A DNA stretch of 64,000 nt from Incurvaria masculella (GCA_946894095.1 OX335652.1:17197001-17261000), one strand, 5' to 3'; counted from the stretch's first letter, positions 35,166 through 48,324 are shown. Program-made: numbers and translations. Notes: generated by a model not told the origin, from the letters alone.

Positions 35166-35878
35166 TAGTAAGCTGTCAAGTGATTGAACGTAATGACGTG
35201 TAGTAGATTATTGATGAGAAGAATCAAGCTATCCGGAGATACGAACCCCATCAAAATCGGATAAGTTGTTCTCAAGTTATAAACTGATATGACAAAGAAG
35301 ACAGTCGCCCCACGTTGGATTTTATAATAGTTAGGTAATGCAATAACACATTTAAATTTAAATGTAAGGGAATTGTCAGAATACCTTTCCCGGAGGAACT
35401 GGGGCCAGGAGCTTTCTTTCGATCATAACTGCCTCATATCTAAACTCCCTGGTCTCTCGTCGGGTAATGATATTAAATAGCCGGTATTATATGGAAAAAA
35501 TCAAGCTATCAAAGACACAAATCATATAAATATTAGGTATACGTTTCATGAGTCTTTAAACGTTCTTGAGTACAACAGCGATAGTTTTGATCTACGGACT
35601 CACTAGCATCAAAGTATCCAAGACAAAGGCGACAGAAAGGGGTATAAAGGGCATTTTCATAGTTTCAATCTTCCATTTATGTTGGCGCGTATGTAACTTT
35701 GCAGGCACGAAAGTGCCTCTTTACTTCGCTCCGTTCCTTTTCGTGCAGCCCGGGAAAACCCTTTTCAATGGAAACTATATTTTCACTGTTTCTCGGCGCT
35801 GCTGCCTGATTCCGGTCACGGGGTGGGGGGAGCGGCCACTTTTCCTACCCAGGTCAAAGCACCTACCGGGCCCTGGCG

Positions 35879-36112
35879 GTCCATTCAGGGTAAGAGTGAG
35901 TTCGAATTCGTCACTAAATATCAACTCACTTTTTTAAATAGTTAATGTTTGCACACTTCTTGAACATCATTACAGTTCTACAAAATCTGGTCTGTCCCGT
36001 AAATACGTTGGAAGTATAAATAACGGTTCCGTTATTCAAATAATAATACATTTCCCAGTTATTTTTAGGTTAACTCACTCCCGAACTCGAACTCACTCTT
36101 AACTGAATGGGC
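35879..36112 (+). mobile_element. MITE family H
   Basis: Inverted ends CCATTCAGGGTAAGAGTGAG and CTCACTCTTAACTGAATGG; about 235 bp. A reversed copy is at 41087-41313. Confidence 0.82.
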
Positions 36113-38936
36113 CCCCTGAACATAGATAGCTACCCCTCAATATCATTTGCGTAAGTAAATATACTTTTTCGTACTAAGTATGTACGTCGCTTTTTCCGAT
36201 GCATTTTATATGTATGTATGTATAATCGACCGTAAAGAGGACACATTAATTAAAGAAAGAGCCCTGTAAAAATAACTACGCAACAAACCTACTACAAGGC
36301 TGGACCCGAATCAGCAAAACATACCTACCATTCGCGGGGCACCTGCTGTATACCCATAAGTTCGAATTCTCCTACAGTCCCTCTCCCAGATGAGTCAACC
36401 TAGGACTGGCTTTGGCGTCTGATGCCAAATACGATTTTGTTGACGACGGCAATATGTTTGAATGTTCAATCTTTGCAGTCATTGTATGTAGCTATAATCT
36501 TTGACACTGTGTTAGTAGGAGGCATTGATTACGGGAAGATGGACTGCAGGAGAATTCTAAATTATGGTTATACAGCAGGTTGCGAAATTGGAAGATTCAA
36601 TACCCCCGGATGGTTAATATTGCTCGTTCGGGTCCAGCGTTGCAGTATATTTGTAAAGTCGTTATTTTTACAGAGCTCATAATTAATGTGTCCTTGCTTC
36701 ACGGTCGTAAATATCTACAGATCACATCATTTGCGTGGTAAGCCAATTTAAATATATAAATTTTTCAGTTTTTTTTTATTATTTAACTCATTTAAATAAG
36801 AAATGAAAATGTTATTGCTCTAAGACAAGATCAGTCTTTAGGCATGGCAAAAAACCCCGGTCAATGCAGTCTAAAATCGTACATATTTGAGGTTCTTGTA
36901 TGTAAAAAGCATATACAGCAACATTAGCTTTACGCGAAAAATTAACACCAAGAGTGCAAAACTCACGAAAATGGGTAAGTTGTCTTATTACCACATACTA
37001 TGTACCCATAAAACACGAATCATAAAACAACAACGTGTTTTATGATAAAACATATCATAATACACGAGAGGACGCATCATAAAATCCAAAAAAAGTACAA
37101 AGTCCAAAACACTTATGAATACGAATATTTTCAATTTGGTTAGGTTGGATTAGAGTAAGTATATGCATGTTATAATACACACGAAAAATACATACTTTTG
37201 GACGTTCTGGGTTTTGGACGTTATGCTTTTTGGACTTTATGAAGGCGACCCTATTATAGACTGGACAAGGCAAGATTGGAGTGAAATGTAAAATCCATCC
37301 ATATACGTACCAATCAAGCTATAAATCAGTACAGTTAATACCTAGTAAAATACCTACATGTACGCAGCACGGGGTCGAGTCAATTACATTACTTATTATC
37401 TTTTCCCAGTAGGTTGTCGGGTAATGAGCCCTCCAACGTCTAACCCGTAGTATAGTGCGATGCAGTGGCGGAGTGCAGATGTCGACCCGGAGGGGGCCCG
37501 ACACACCTCCCGGAGATACGATAGTGCCATTCCTCACCCGGCCCCGCTAGATAGCAGAGCGGCTACCCTGGTAAGGCTGCGGCCACGGTGCGCGCGATGC
37601 GCGATTTCGGGGTAAAAGGTGCTGCTTTTCTGTTACGCTTTAAAATATTTATTATATTACGGTCTAGGTAAAATCTTAGACCGTTTCGGTTATGTCCTCT
37701 GATTGGAAATAATGCTTTTAAACTCACATTTTCTCCTTCGTTTCGTAAATTCGTTCACATATTTTTGTCAGTGTCCGGCTAAAACGAACCACTGTATGAA
37801 AAGATGATGTATGTTAAAATAATTGAATGTTAAAGTGTGTAATGTTGTCTTTAGAGCATCAGTCTGCGACTTTTTTGAAGTAATACAATGTCATTAATAG
37901 TCTTTCCAATCGACTGATGATATCTTATATTTTCACAATACAAAAAATCATCGCCGGACGCTATCTTCGTTGAGGTGGTTCCGAGCGTGTCCAGCCTACA
38001 CTAAGTTTCTGGTAAACTTCACACAAAAAATAATAGGCTTTGAGGCACGAATCTTCTTCCTAATCTATACAAATCAAGTGTCACTATATTCGTACACGCA
38101 GTAATTTTAATTTCGTGTATGTGTATACTTTCTTCCCGCCTGAAAGATAGGCTACTAATATTACAAATAATTTTGTTTTCAATGTTGTCCTGTGGGGAGC
38201 CGGGTACAGCAGTTAGTTAATTATTATTATTAGGCTACGAAATAGTTATATATTGTAGTGAAATAGTAACGGTATAAAAATCTTTAGAATGCTTTTAAAA
38301 CTAAACGAAGAACCTTAAATTCCGAACGTAATATGGAGTTTACAAGAAACCTTGCATGGGCCGGGCACGTTGGAAACTTTAACTTCGCTGCTCTTGACTC
38401 ATAGCTCGCTTCTTGGCCGAGGCTGATGCCCTGTAACGGGAGCGTTAACACGAAACGAGGAGAAAAACTGCTCGCGATAGCGCCGATTTCCTACCTACAC
38501 TAAAGTTCTGCGAACTTTACAAATACTTGTGCATTTGCTACTAAGACGTATCCGGGTTAATAGCATTCAAATCACTCATTTTAAATGTACATACAAATTA
38601 TTGTAAAGTTCTGGTGTAAGTCTCTGATAAGCAAGCAAATCCGTGTATTCCTTCCTAATTCTGACCAGCTGCTAGCCCTGCATCTTGCTATCGGTGTTGG
38701 GCATATGTTTTCTGTTGCAACGAGTTATGTGGGTAGGTATTAGAAATGTATATTTAATGGCCTAGATATTAAATTAATACCAAGTATCTTATTTACTGCA
38801 TCAAGACGCTGCTAATAATTAATATAAGTAATGAGTTTATTATGCCAAGGCTACATATTGCTCGTGTTTACGAAAACTTAGGAATGCTAGAAATATTAGA
38901 ACAGAGAACCAGATAGAAACCGGTTATTAAGGTGGC
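36113..38936. other. Intron sequence
   Basis: Contains the relative of the 32040 repeat at about 36210-36500. The rest shows no exon or known repeat. Confidence 0.45.
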
Positions 38937-40121
38937 CCAACCCGGCGGGACTAACCCAATCGCGGGCACGGTACAAAACCGTGCTGTTGCGCTCTGGGAC
39001 CTTCTATGTTTCAAAGATAAAAAAAAATTTAACAAAAAAAATAACCGACTTCAAAGAAAAAGCACTAAAAAGTAAAAAATAATGTTCATTTTTGTAGTTA
39101 CGATTTCTGTTATTTTAGAGTCGGCGTCAGCCGGGCACGCGCTGCGCCAATCAAGAGAACCTAACCTAACCTAACCTAACCTAACCTTGGCTGACACCGA
39201 CTCAAAAAATAACAGAAATCGTAACTACAAAAATGAACATTATTTTTTACTTTTTAGTGCTTTTTCTTTGAAGTCGGTTATTTTTTTTGTTATTTTTTTT
39301 TTTATTTGTTAATTTTGTTTAATTTGTTACACTTACTAATTTGAACACGTCCTTTCCAATAAAAAAAGAATCACCGAAATCGGTTGGCGTTATATTGAGT
39401 TATTCGTCCATTTGTCGCGCACATCTTAATACAAATTAAAGACTTTTATGATTTTCTCATGGATATCAAGAACTTAACCAAATTAAAATGGGACCACTTG
39501 GGAAGCACAAGCTATCATTTAAAAAAATAATCATCAAAATCGGTTCACCCAGGAAAAAGTTATGAGGTAACAAACATAAAAAAAAAAACAAAAAAAAACA
39601 AAAACAAAAAAAAAAACATACAGACGAATTGATAACCTCCTCCTTTTTTTGAAGTCGGTTAAAAAAGGCAGCCTCCGTGATGAGAAAGATGCAACATGTC
39701 CACAAAAAAGATAATGTGCATAGTGTATGATTTGGTAAGATTTAAGAAAAATTTAATTTCAAAACGACTTATAGCTAGAAGTAAACCACGAACGCTGTAG
39801 TCAAAATTATAACAAAAACCAAATAGATTATAAATCTTGGTTAAATAAGCTATGTCTGATGACTAATCTTTTTAATATGTTCTTACTTTATCATTGCGTA
39901 ATCCACCTCCAAAGTTATTGTATAAAACGCGCGAAAAATTCCAACTTTCGGACCTTATAACTTAGAAACCAAACACAATTTTACAATGCCAACGGTCATC
40001 AGACATCTAGTTCGATCAAATAAAGCTATTTTGAGCAAAATTTGGGATCTATGACAAGAAATATGGGCGTGATCTTCTTTCCCCGTTTGTATGGAGAGTT
40101 GAGCGGGATGGCCCACCTTAA
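38937..40121 (+). mobile_element. TTAA-flanked MITE interrupted by a foldback element
   Basis: Ends are TTAAGGTGGCCCAACCCGG and GGGATGGCCCACCTTAA. The foldback element at 39020-39666 splits it just after TTTCAAAGA. Confidence 0.85.
39020..39666 (-). mobile_element. Foldback element, copy with CCTAA loop
   Basis: Reverse of the 1470 copy. The loop (about 39164-39188) holds five CCTAA units, the complement of the TTAGG insect telomere motif. It is inserted in a TTAA-type MITE (38937-40121). Confidence 0.85.
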
Positions 40122-40741
40122 GTGGGATTGGAGAAATCAATTTGCGTCTTTCTTTGATTTAGAATTAATCACAAGCGTGAATCATGAAGTACTTATCCTA
40201 GCTAACATAATTATGAAGTTCTGTCGTGTGAAGTGCTTATCCTTTATCAAAAGGGTACATGCGTTAAGGTGATTCGAAACACTCACTAGTACTCCAAGAT
40301 AACGCATTATCTTAAAAAGCAAAAATTTTATTTTATATATTGTATTCTGATATTTATATATTTTTTTAAGAAATAATATCAATGCCGAAAGAGTCAGTTT
40401 GATACGGACGTAAGTAAAACAATATTTAATTATATTTTAAAATAACCAAACGCATATGGAAAATCCAAAGAGTAAATATGTAGATTGATAGTCTATCTAT
40501 AATTTCAATCTGAAACTGTAAGTCTCTGGTGCTTTGTGTTCTCAAAATAATTAGAAGTTTATAGAAAAATTTCATAAAAAAAGTCATTAGCGTCAGAGAT
40601 TTACCATTTAGGTTTCAAGTATAGCTAGACTATCATTGTATATTGAATCGTTTTGAAATTCCAAAATAAATAGTAGTTATTTTTAAGAGCAATAAAATAT
40701 GGTTTCACTTACGCCCTTATGGAACTGAATGCAATCAGAGC

Positions 40742-41058
40742 CGGTAGTCTCAATTCTCACCTAAATTGGCGTTTACGTAACTTCGAAATTCCGTGAAAAC
40801 GTCGAACTCCATACAAGTTTTTACTAGATATTCTGTGGTTTTACTTCTTCAAACTGTCAAAGTCAAACTCGGACTTCCGATTTAAATGAAAACGCGGAGT
40901 CGACGTAAACGGCAACCTCGACGTATTTACGGCAACGTTGAGTAAGCTGTCAAATCAAACTCGGACTCGCAAATAGTAGCGCGCGCTCTTCAATTTCTCC
41001 ATACATTTGAAAACGCCAGTCGATCGGTTTGTCGTAACGCCAATCTAGGTGACAACTG
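40742..41058 (+). mobile_element. MITE family C
   Basis: GAGCCGGTAGTCTCAATTCT to CAATCTAGGTGACAACTGGG. Confidence 0.8.
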
Positions 41059-41086
41059 GGACTTCGGGTACAGGGGGTCCATTCAG

Positions 41087-41313
41087 GGCAAGAGTGAGTT
41101 CGAGTTCGGGAGTGAGTTAACCTAAAAATAGCTGGGAAATATATTATTATTAAAATAACGGAACCGTTATTTATACTTCCAACGTATTTACGGGACAGAC
41201 TAGATTTTTACCCAACTGTAATGATGTTCAAGAAGTGTGGAAACATTGACTATTTAAAAAAGTGAGTTGATATTTAGTGACGAATTCGAACTCACTCTTG
41301 CCCTGAATGGACA
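41087..41313 (-). mobile_element. MITE family H
   Basis: Reverse of 35879-36112, with ends TCCATTCAGGGCAAGAGTGA and TCACTCTTGCCCTGAATGGA. A short remnant is also at 48297-48335. Confidence 0.82.
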
Positions 41314-41764
41314 CCTGGGGGTCTACCCCCAGGTGTTATCACGATTAAAAACCGGTCTAGCGTGAACGTTTTCACGTGCCAAGGGTCCCGTCACTGCTGG
41401 ACATGGACACGTGGACTGATAATTATTTTGCAATTCCATACAAATGTAACATTTTCTCAAAAAGTATGTCGACGACAACCGCCATCTAGCAGACAAAGGA
41501 GGCAACTGTTGTGTGACGTTATAGTCCGGGAGCTTAGTTGGTTAGATTAGAGCATCGGACAAAGGCTCGATGACGATTCACGAGACTCGCAAAACATAAA
41601 CGAAAATTATGATGTTTCTCTCGTCGCATGGCTCATAACCATATACTATTACTTTTCTATAACGCCTAGCTATAGGCCATGCTCCTGCCTGGTGCTCTAT
41701 CACACGCAACTCACAGGACACATCAGGTACACTCGCAGAGGGCAAATCGGAGGCTATCACATCG

Positions 41765-42370
41765 ACCCCCGACGGAGCACAATCAACGTCAGTAACAAGT
41801 ATAGGTGCACGAGTCGATAACACAGATACATACTAGGGGTACGATAATGCGCAAATAACGAACATCAATACACACGTGTCAGTACAGTTATCAATGTGTG
41901 TTGTCGCCGTAGAAAGAGAACAGCGACTTCTCCGAACTCTTTGGTTGTCGCTTATGCTACATATTCTGTGCTCGGTGCGCGTTGCGTGGTAATACGGTAG
42001 GGCTGACAAAGGACCGCATGAAGCAGCTACACGACTGGTCTTAGACCGTTGGTTCTAAAGACCAGTCTGGTTGGATAGACGGAGGGGTTCAATCTTGCAT
42101 TCATGTATTACTCTCTCGACCCCGGAAGGACCACAATCAATGTCAGTAACTAGGTGCACGAGTCGATAATACAGATACTTACTAGGTGTACGATAATGCA
42201 CATGTAACGAACATCAATACACACGTGTCAGTCAATCAGTCAATATCAATGTGTGTTGTCGTTTATGCTAATTTGATGCAACATATTATGCCCTCGGAGA
42301 CCGTTGCGTAGGCATACGGTAGGGCTGTCAAAGGACCGCATGAAGCAGTCTCGACAGCGAAGCGACTGCT
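41765..42370 (+). repeat. Direct duplication of about 260 bp
   Basis: 41765-42030 and 42120-42365 share CACGAGTCGATAA, AACATCAATACACACGTGTC, and GACAAAGGACCGCATGAAGC-like stretches, with indels. Confidence 0.72.
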
Positions 42371-43171
42371 CTAAAAACCGTTTTGGTTGAAGCTTGAAAA
42401 AGGATTTATGCTTGCGTTCATTCGTAATAGAGTTTTTTTGTCCGCTGGCGTATTCTTAAAAGAACTAGATTTGGAGTGGTCTTGAAAAAAATCTCATTGT
42501 CGGACCTACCCTACTAGTCTTTGTGTCTGGGTCTCGTTGCATGATGTTCTTTTTTATAGGATCGACCTCCTTAATTTTTTTAAAAGCCTAGGCTTAAGTA
42601 AATTAACCATTTTTTTTATATTAAAAATAGAATGTCTTTTAATTTTCCAAGTCACTCCTGGCCTATTCCAAGATTACTGCGTGACTGGATTACTAACATC
42701 TGAATCCCGAGGCCGCGCGAAGGTTGGTTTGGAGGACCGTCTTAAATCGACCTTGAATAGTTTCGTGTCCGTTACCTTGCATTATACATCGCCTGAGTCC
42801 TTACGTATCCTTTTAACTTACAAAATAAAAATAGCCTTTATCCTAAAAACACATTCCTAAAGTAAAGTAAGTGGCAGTTAATGAAAAGGAAACACGTTTC
42901 TTAAAAGGGTTTCGCCTTTCTTACTGGAAGGTCGCGTCGTATTGAGTATTTTTGTGTTGAATACAAAATTCATGTATAAAAATGCCTACCTATCTATCAT
43001 TTTGTCATTGACTAAGGAGTGAACGCCACAAAAATACTTAATAAGTAACCTTATTTTAAGATTTAACAGTGTTGCGTTAATTTATTTAGGATCAGATGGG
43101 GTGGTGGCAGGGGAGAGGTAGAAGCAGTGATGCTACGGATTTTTCGTAACGCTGCTTAGGCTTGTTGTTTT
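42371..43171. other. Intron sequence, nothing recognised
   Basis: A 107-codon frame at 42537-42860 has no recognisable feature. Confidence 0.4.
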
Positions 43172-43458
43172 TAGGGTTCCGTACCCAAAGGGTGACAACG
43201 GAACCCTATTACTACGCCTCCGACGTCCGTCCGTCCGTCCGTCCATCTGTCACAGGGCTGTATCTCAGTAACCATAACAGATCGACAGCTGATTTTTCAC
43301 AGAGTGTGTATTTATTTTGCCGTTATGACAACAAATAGGTAAAATTGAAAAATAATTAAAATTAAAGGGGGCCCCCATACAAAAAACGTGATTTTTTGTG
43401 TTCAATCTTTTACGGAACCCTTCGCGTGCGAGTCCGACTCGTACTTGGCCGGTTTTTT
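43172..43458 (+). mobile_element. Short element family B, full length
   Basis: Both ends are present; CCGT array short. Confidence 0.8.
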
Positions 43459-43969
43459 CAATTAAGATCGTACCCACATTCTAACTTTTCTCAAAAATGA
43501 TGTCTTTGTCCTTAAAAAGATCACATCTATTTTTTTCTCAATTATGAGCAAGAAGTTTCAATCTTATCACACTATACGACCAAGCTTAAAAATCCTCAAC
43601 TCAACTTCAATCAGTTTTGAAGAGTTTACATAGAAAACATTTTCAATTTAAGACTGCCTACTACAAAGCTGAAATGTTGTTCCACTAATTTCGTCCAACT
43701 AATTAATTTATAGAAACTTAGCTCCGAATTTCACAAATCGCCGCTATTTGTCGGGGCCTTTGGCTCCGATTTAATGAATCCAAGCCAGGGTAGTAATTAC
43801 TTGCTGAATGAATTAGTTTTTCGTGGAGGAATTAATTTGTTGGAACCTAGAATGCCATTAGAAATCTCCGTAAAACTTCGGTTCTTTCACGAACTTTTGT
43901 ACCTCGTTATTTTTATTGATTTCGGGAATAGACATCTTTTGAGACGAGATATTGCTAGAGATTCTCTAT

Positions 43970-44580
43970 AGTTTTTTAACCAACTTCAAAAAAAGGAGGA
44001 GGTTATCAATTCGTCTGTATGTTTTTTTTTTTATGTTTGCTACCTCATAACTTTTTCCTGGGTGAACCGATTTTGATGATTATTTTTTTTTAATGATAGC
44101 TAGTGCTTCCCAAGTGGTCCCATTTTAATTTGGTTAAGTTCTGACAATGATATCCATGAGAAAATCATAAAAGTCTTAAATTTGTATTAAGATGTGCGCG
44201 ACAAATGGACGAATAACTCAATATAACGCCAACCGATTTCGGTGATTCTTTTTTTATTGGAAAGCACGTGTACAAATTAGTAAGTGTACTTCAGATTCAC
44301 TAAAAATTAACAAATAAAATAACCGACTTCAAAGAAAAAGCACTAAAAAGTAAAAAATATTGTTCATTTTTGTAGTTACGATTTCTGTTATTTTTTGAGT
44401 CGGTGTCAGCCAAGGTTAGGTTAGGTTAGGTTAGGTTAGGTTATGTTAGGTTCTCTTGATTGGCGCAGCGCGTGCCCGGCTGACGCCGACTCAAAAAATA
44501 ACAGAAATCGTAACTACAAAAATGAACATTATTTTTTACTTTTTAGTGCTTTTTCTTTGAAGTCGGTTATTTTTTTTATT
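43970..44580 (+). mobile_element. Foldback element, copy with TTAGG loop
   Basis: Same structure. The loop (44415-44452) holds seven TTAGG-type units, one of them changed to TTATG. Confidence 0.85.
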
Positions 44581-45027
44581 AATTTTTTTTTTCTTATAAT
44601 CGATTTTTATACGTACTTACAGTCTGAATGATCAAACTGGAGTGGTATCGAAGAAGATGGCATTAGCTTTATTGGGATCTATCAATGCAAGCAGACATAA
44701 TTCTGGAAGTTTGTCAAACCCATGCAACCAGATTTATCTCGTAAACAGAACATGACGAAAATCGCGCGAAAGTAATGACATGTCAAGACCAGGCCCACGA
44801 GGTTACCGTTATGTGACTCGCGCGGAAAACAACTCCTTGCTAATATATATGACTAAAAATGGCGTCGTAACAAAAAAAATTACCTGACTCCTTTAAGGTC
44901 GTATACGGTGTTAGGCACTTAGGTTTTATTGTAATACAAAATAGATGCAAAATGTACATTTAAGTGAAACATAATTATTGTAAAGTAACTTTTATTCGAT
45001 GTGACCAAACCCGGTGACGTAAATTAT

Positions 45028-45657
45028 TTAAGGTGACACAAGACCCTAGAACGACCGTATCCGATCAGCGTCTACTTAATAATAACGTTTCTGTAAACAA
45101 TGTTATTGGAAAAAAATAACTTTGGACTATTTTATGATTGAGACTAATAAAGGTTGGGCATTGCCATTCAAATCGTTATTTTTTTTTAAAAAAACTTTGA
45201 AATGCGATAACTCCTACAACATAAGCGGTGAGAGTATTTTTTTATTTAATCTAATTCAGTAATCGATTATCTAGTGTCCATTTTGGCTATTTTTTAAAAC
45301 AAAAGCGATTCTGAGCAAATCAAGGACGAATTCCCCCAGAATCTCTCATATTTTTATTCATTATAATTAATGTAAAGCCATAATTAAAAATGTTGTCTAG
45401 CGCGACACTAGAGGATCAATTGGTAAATATAATAAAATTAAAATAATATACCCTCACCGCTTATGTTGTAAGAGTTATCGCGTTTTAAAAATGTTTAATC
45501 CAGTTTAAAAATTGAGTATAATCTAAAACATATAAAATGGCTTAATTTCAAAGTTTTCCGTAAATTATGTTTGCTAATAAGTGCTTATTATGAAAACTAA
45601 AAATATAATACGATAACTTATCGGATAGGGTCATTCTAGGGTCATATGTCCCCTTAA
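45028..45657. mobile_element. Second TTAA-flanked MITE family
   Basis: Ends with TTAA at 45028-45031 and 45654-45657. The inverted ends are about 35 bp (GGTGACACAAGACCCTAGAA against GGGGACATATGACCCTAGAA). An inner inverted pair of about 34 bp (about 45202-45236 and 45450-45484) includes ACAACATAAGCGGTGAG. Confidence 0.78.
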
Positions 45658-46559
45658 GTAGGGACGAAGACCTTCTACTGTTTTATTTAGGATCCGTTCA
45701 ATGAAGTATATATATGTACACGAGTTATTCAGCCCGCATCATTCGGATAAGGCGAGGCTAACTGGTTGACCCTTATTTCAATTTCCCTTATACCACGTTC
45801 AAAAATACTTACCTAATGCAACATCACTGTGACCCAGAACTCATCTCACCGAAACAACCCCCCCCCCCTCCCTTCTCCCTAACTTCTAATTGGCTTGTCG
45901 CCGAGTTTCGTATCCGGAAGTTGTGTACAGGCGTACGTACGACGTAACATAAACAGACGATATTTCCGACAAAAGCGTATTTCCGGCAAGTAATGACAAT
46001 TTCTGTTTTATCAGTCTCTAGCTGTGTCTGTCAATATTTCTTTTGTCATCAGTTTCGTTAGTATGAGCCCCTCGAAAAAGATGTTTTTGTAAAATTCCAA
46101 AATTACAGACACGCCACCTCCCTAGTGTTTTATAGTGGAGATTATTATCAGCTTGATAGGGAACATGGAATGACGGAAGTAAAGATCGAAACTCACTCGT
46201 ATGGCGGCAGAGTGGCCTGGAGTTAGTAAAAAACGTCTAACTGTAGTGAGTTCGCTTACGATTCGGGGCGCGCAACCTAGAATGTTCGTTGCACTAAATA
46301 GAGTCCTGTGCAGTCCTTACGTGTTATTACGTGTCGTTGGAACTCGAGAAAATCAGTAGAGGAAGCGAATTCGTAAGAAGACTCACTAGCCGGCGCTGCC
46401 GCCATCGTATGTAAAGTGGCGACGCCGCCGCCCCCATACGAGTAATGGTTGTTACTCCGGTCCATGCTTGTTTTTAAAAAACGCCTCGGAACATTCTCAA
46501 TGATTGCAATAAGTATAGGCTTGCTGTTACATGTGTCAATCCGCGCATGTTTTGGTGTA

Positions 46560-46910
46560 AGGCATGTGGTCTTTAGTGTCAGAAATCACACGTTCCCTTT
46601 CCGTCCCTCAATGCGGAACAGGAAGAAAATGCACAAATTCACATTCGATTCCGAAAACAAGAACCCACCAATCCTCTAGGTCCTTCATCTATAGGGTCGG
46701 CAAACAATGGAATGAACTGCCTTCCGAGATATTTCCCCCACATTACGACAAACCCCAAACGTGGTTTGAAGAAGCACCTGGCCGGCCGGCATGGTTTTCG
46801 CAGACCCCCTGCCTGATTAAAAACCCATTGGCGTCGTCGTCTGGCACCTGAATAGGTCCTGGCGTACGCCATATGGTGCGCGGTTCAAATCCCAGTTTAC
46901 GCACCCATTT
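46560..46910 (+). pseudogene. Non-LTR retrotransposon 3' end (reverse transcriptase ORF tail)
   Basis: Translates to CGTGRKC, SFIYRVGKQWNELPSEIF and a short tail, the typical last residues of a LINE ORF2. A 3' UTR ending in GGTCCTGGCGTACGCCATA follows. Related tails are at 47860-48045, 61425-61740, 770-862 and 318-350. Confidence 0.7.
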
Positions 46911-46929
46911 ATATCTAATCTGAGATGTT

Positions 46930-47060
46930 GCATTTTTAACGCAACACACCTTATGGGGGTTCCATGCCAGCATGCATGACTTTCCTTTTACGACATTGAA
47001 TTGCATGTAAAGATGGTCTTCATTCATTGCCGCTGCGACCATCGTTTATACAATGCAAGG
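46930..47060 (-). mobile_element. Possible SINE family A fragment
   Basis: Weak match (CATTCATTGCCGCTGCGACC) in an otherwise unassigned stretch. Confidence 0.35.
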
Positions 47061-47355
47061 CAAATAATCATACAGGAAGCGTCGAAATATCCGGACCATG
47101 TGCATGTTTCACAAAGCCGTTTGGAAGCCTCCATGCGGGTAGATCGCATTCCAACCACGCAAAGTTTCTTGTGCGCGGAAAACAAAAGTATACATAATTC
47201 ACTATACAAATTTTCAAAACTGTATAGTGTATCGTTTTGTTGTAATTACAAAAATGCAATTTCTAGTTGCAAATTACAAGAAATCATGTACAGCTGAAAA
47301 TCTGAACAAATTTTCACCGGCAACGAATATGGGATTTTTTATTTATTAACTTTGT

Positions 47356-47637
47356 AGGGTTCCGTACCCAAAGGTTGCCAACGGAACCCTATTACTAAGC
47401 CTCCGCTGTCCGTACGTCCGTCCGTCTGTCACAGGGCTGTATCTCATGAACCATAATAGTTAGGCAGATGAAATTTTCACAGAATGTGTATGTATTTTGC
47501 CGCTGTAACAACAAATCGGTAAAATAAAAAAAATATATAAAAATTTAATGGGCCTGGGATTTTTTTCCTGTTAAATCTTTTACGATGGTACGGAACCATT
47601 CGTGTGCGAGTCCGACTCGCATTTGGCCGGTTTTTGT
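47356..47637 (+). mobile_element. Short element family B, full length
   Basis: Both ends are present; scattered substitutions. Confidence 0.78.
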
Positions 47638-47859
47638 GGTCTATATACAAGAAACTTTGGCGAAAGAGTGAGTAAGGTCGCGTTTCAAAGTATTTTGGCC
47701 ACATAACCATGGCCTTATCCAAGAACACTGAAATTTTATAATTTATTGTACCCACCCATGTACATAGTATTGCCAATCGCCTTGCGGAAATTGTTGCATA
47801 TTGATAAGGCATGTGGGTATGAATCCGTTACTGTGAGTTTACCGTTTCCTATTTACCAT

Positions 47860-48045
47860 CGCTCAACTTGCAACAGCCAGGAAATGCACCTATTCACTGT
47901 CGAAATTCCAAAAATAAGAACCAACCGATCCTCTTTAGATAGATAAAGGATCTACCTTCATCTATAACTTTTTTAATACATTCTGGCGGAAACTTTGCCG
48001 TAGTTCGCATATCCGCTGGTATGGTGTTGGTTTTCCATAGATGTT
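47860..48045 (+). pseudogene. Non-LTR retrotransposon tail fragment
   Basis: NSQEMHLFTVEIPKIRTN and the following bases match the 61425 copy; truncated. Confidence 0.6.
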
Positions 48046-48104
48046 AATTCAATAAAGAATGAAAAAAAAATAATCTTTGCTAATTCGGCACAGCGACCGG
48101 ATTT

Positions 48105-48275
48105 TAGTAACGGTGTCCTACAGTGGCGGCCGTGGACAGGAAAACGTAGGGTGGGAAGACCACCCGCCAGGTGGGACGACTACATCAAGTGCGGCGGCGG
48201 AAAGCAGTGGTTCCGTACCGCTGAGGGCCGGGAGGACTGGAGAAGAATTGGAGAGTCGTATATCTCTCAGACTCT
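48105..48275 (+). pseudogene. Fragment of a second non-LTR retrotransposon ORF
   Basis: One open frame reads GKRRVGRPPARWDDYIK, then GKQWFRTAEGREDWRRIGES. This is the W-D-D-containing C-terminal motif of RTE/Jockey-type polyproteins. Relatives are at 7930-8045 (-) and 4950-5045 (+). Confidence 0.7.
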
Positions 48276-48324
48276 TCAGACTGACTGACTCGAACTGAAC
48301 TCGAACTCACTCTTACCTGAATGT

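Noticed and set aside
39155..39190. True telomere or subtelomere from the CCTAA/TTAGG repeats
   Set aside because: The arrays are five to seven units and sit in the loops of foldback elements within an ordinary gene region.
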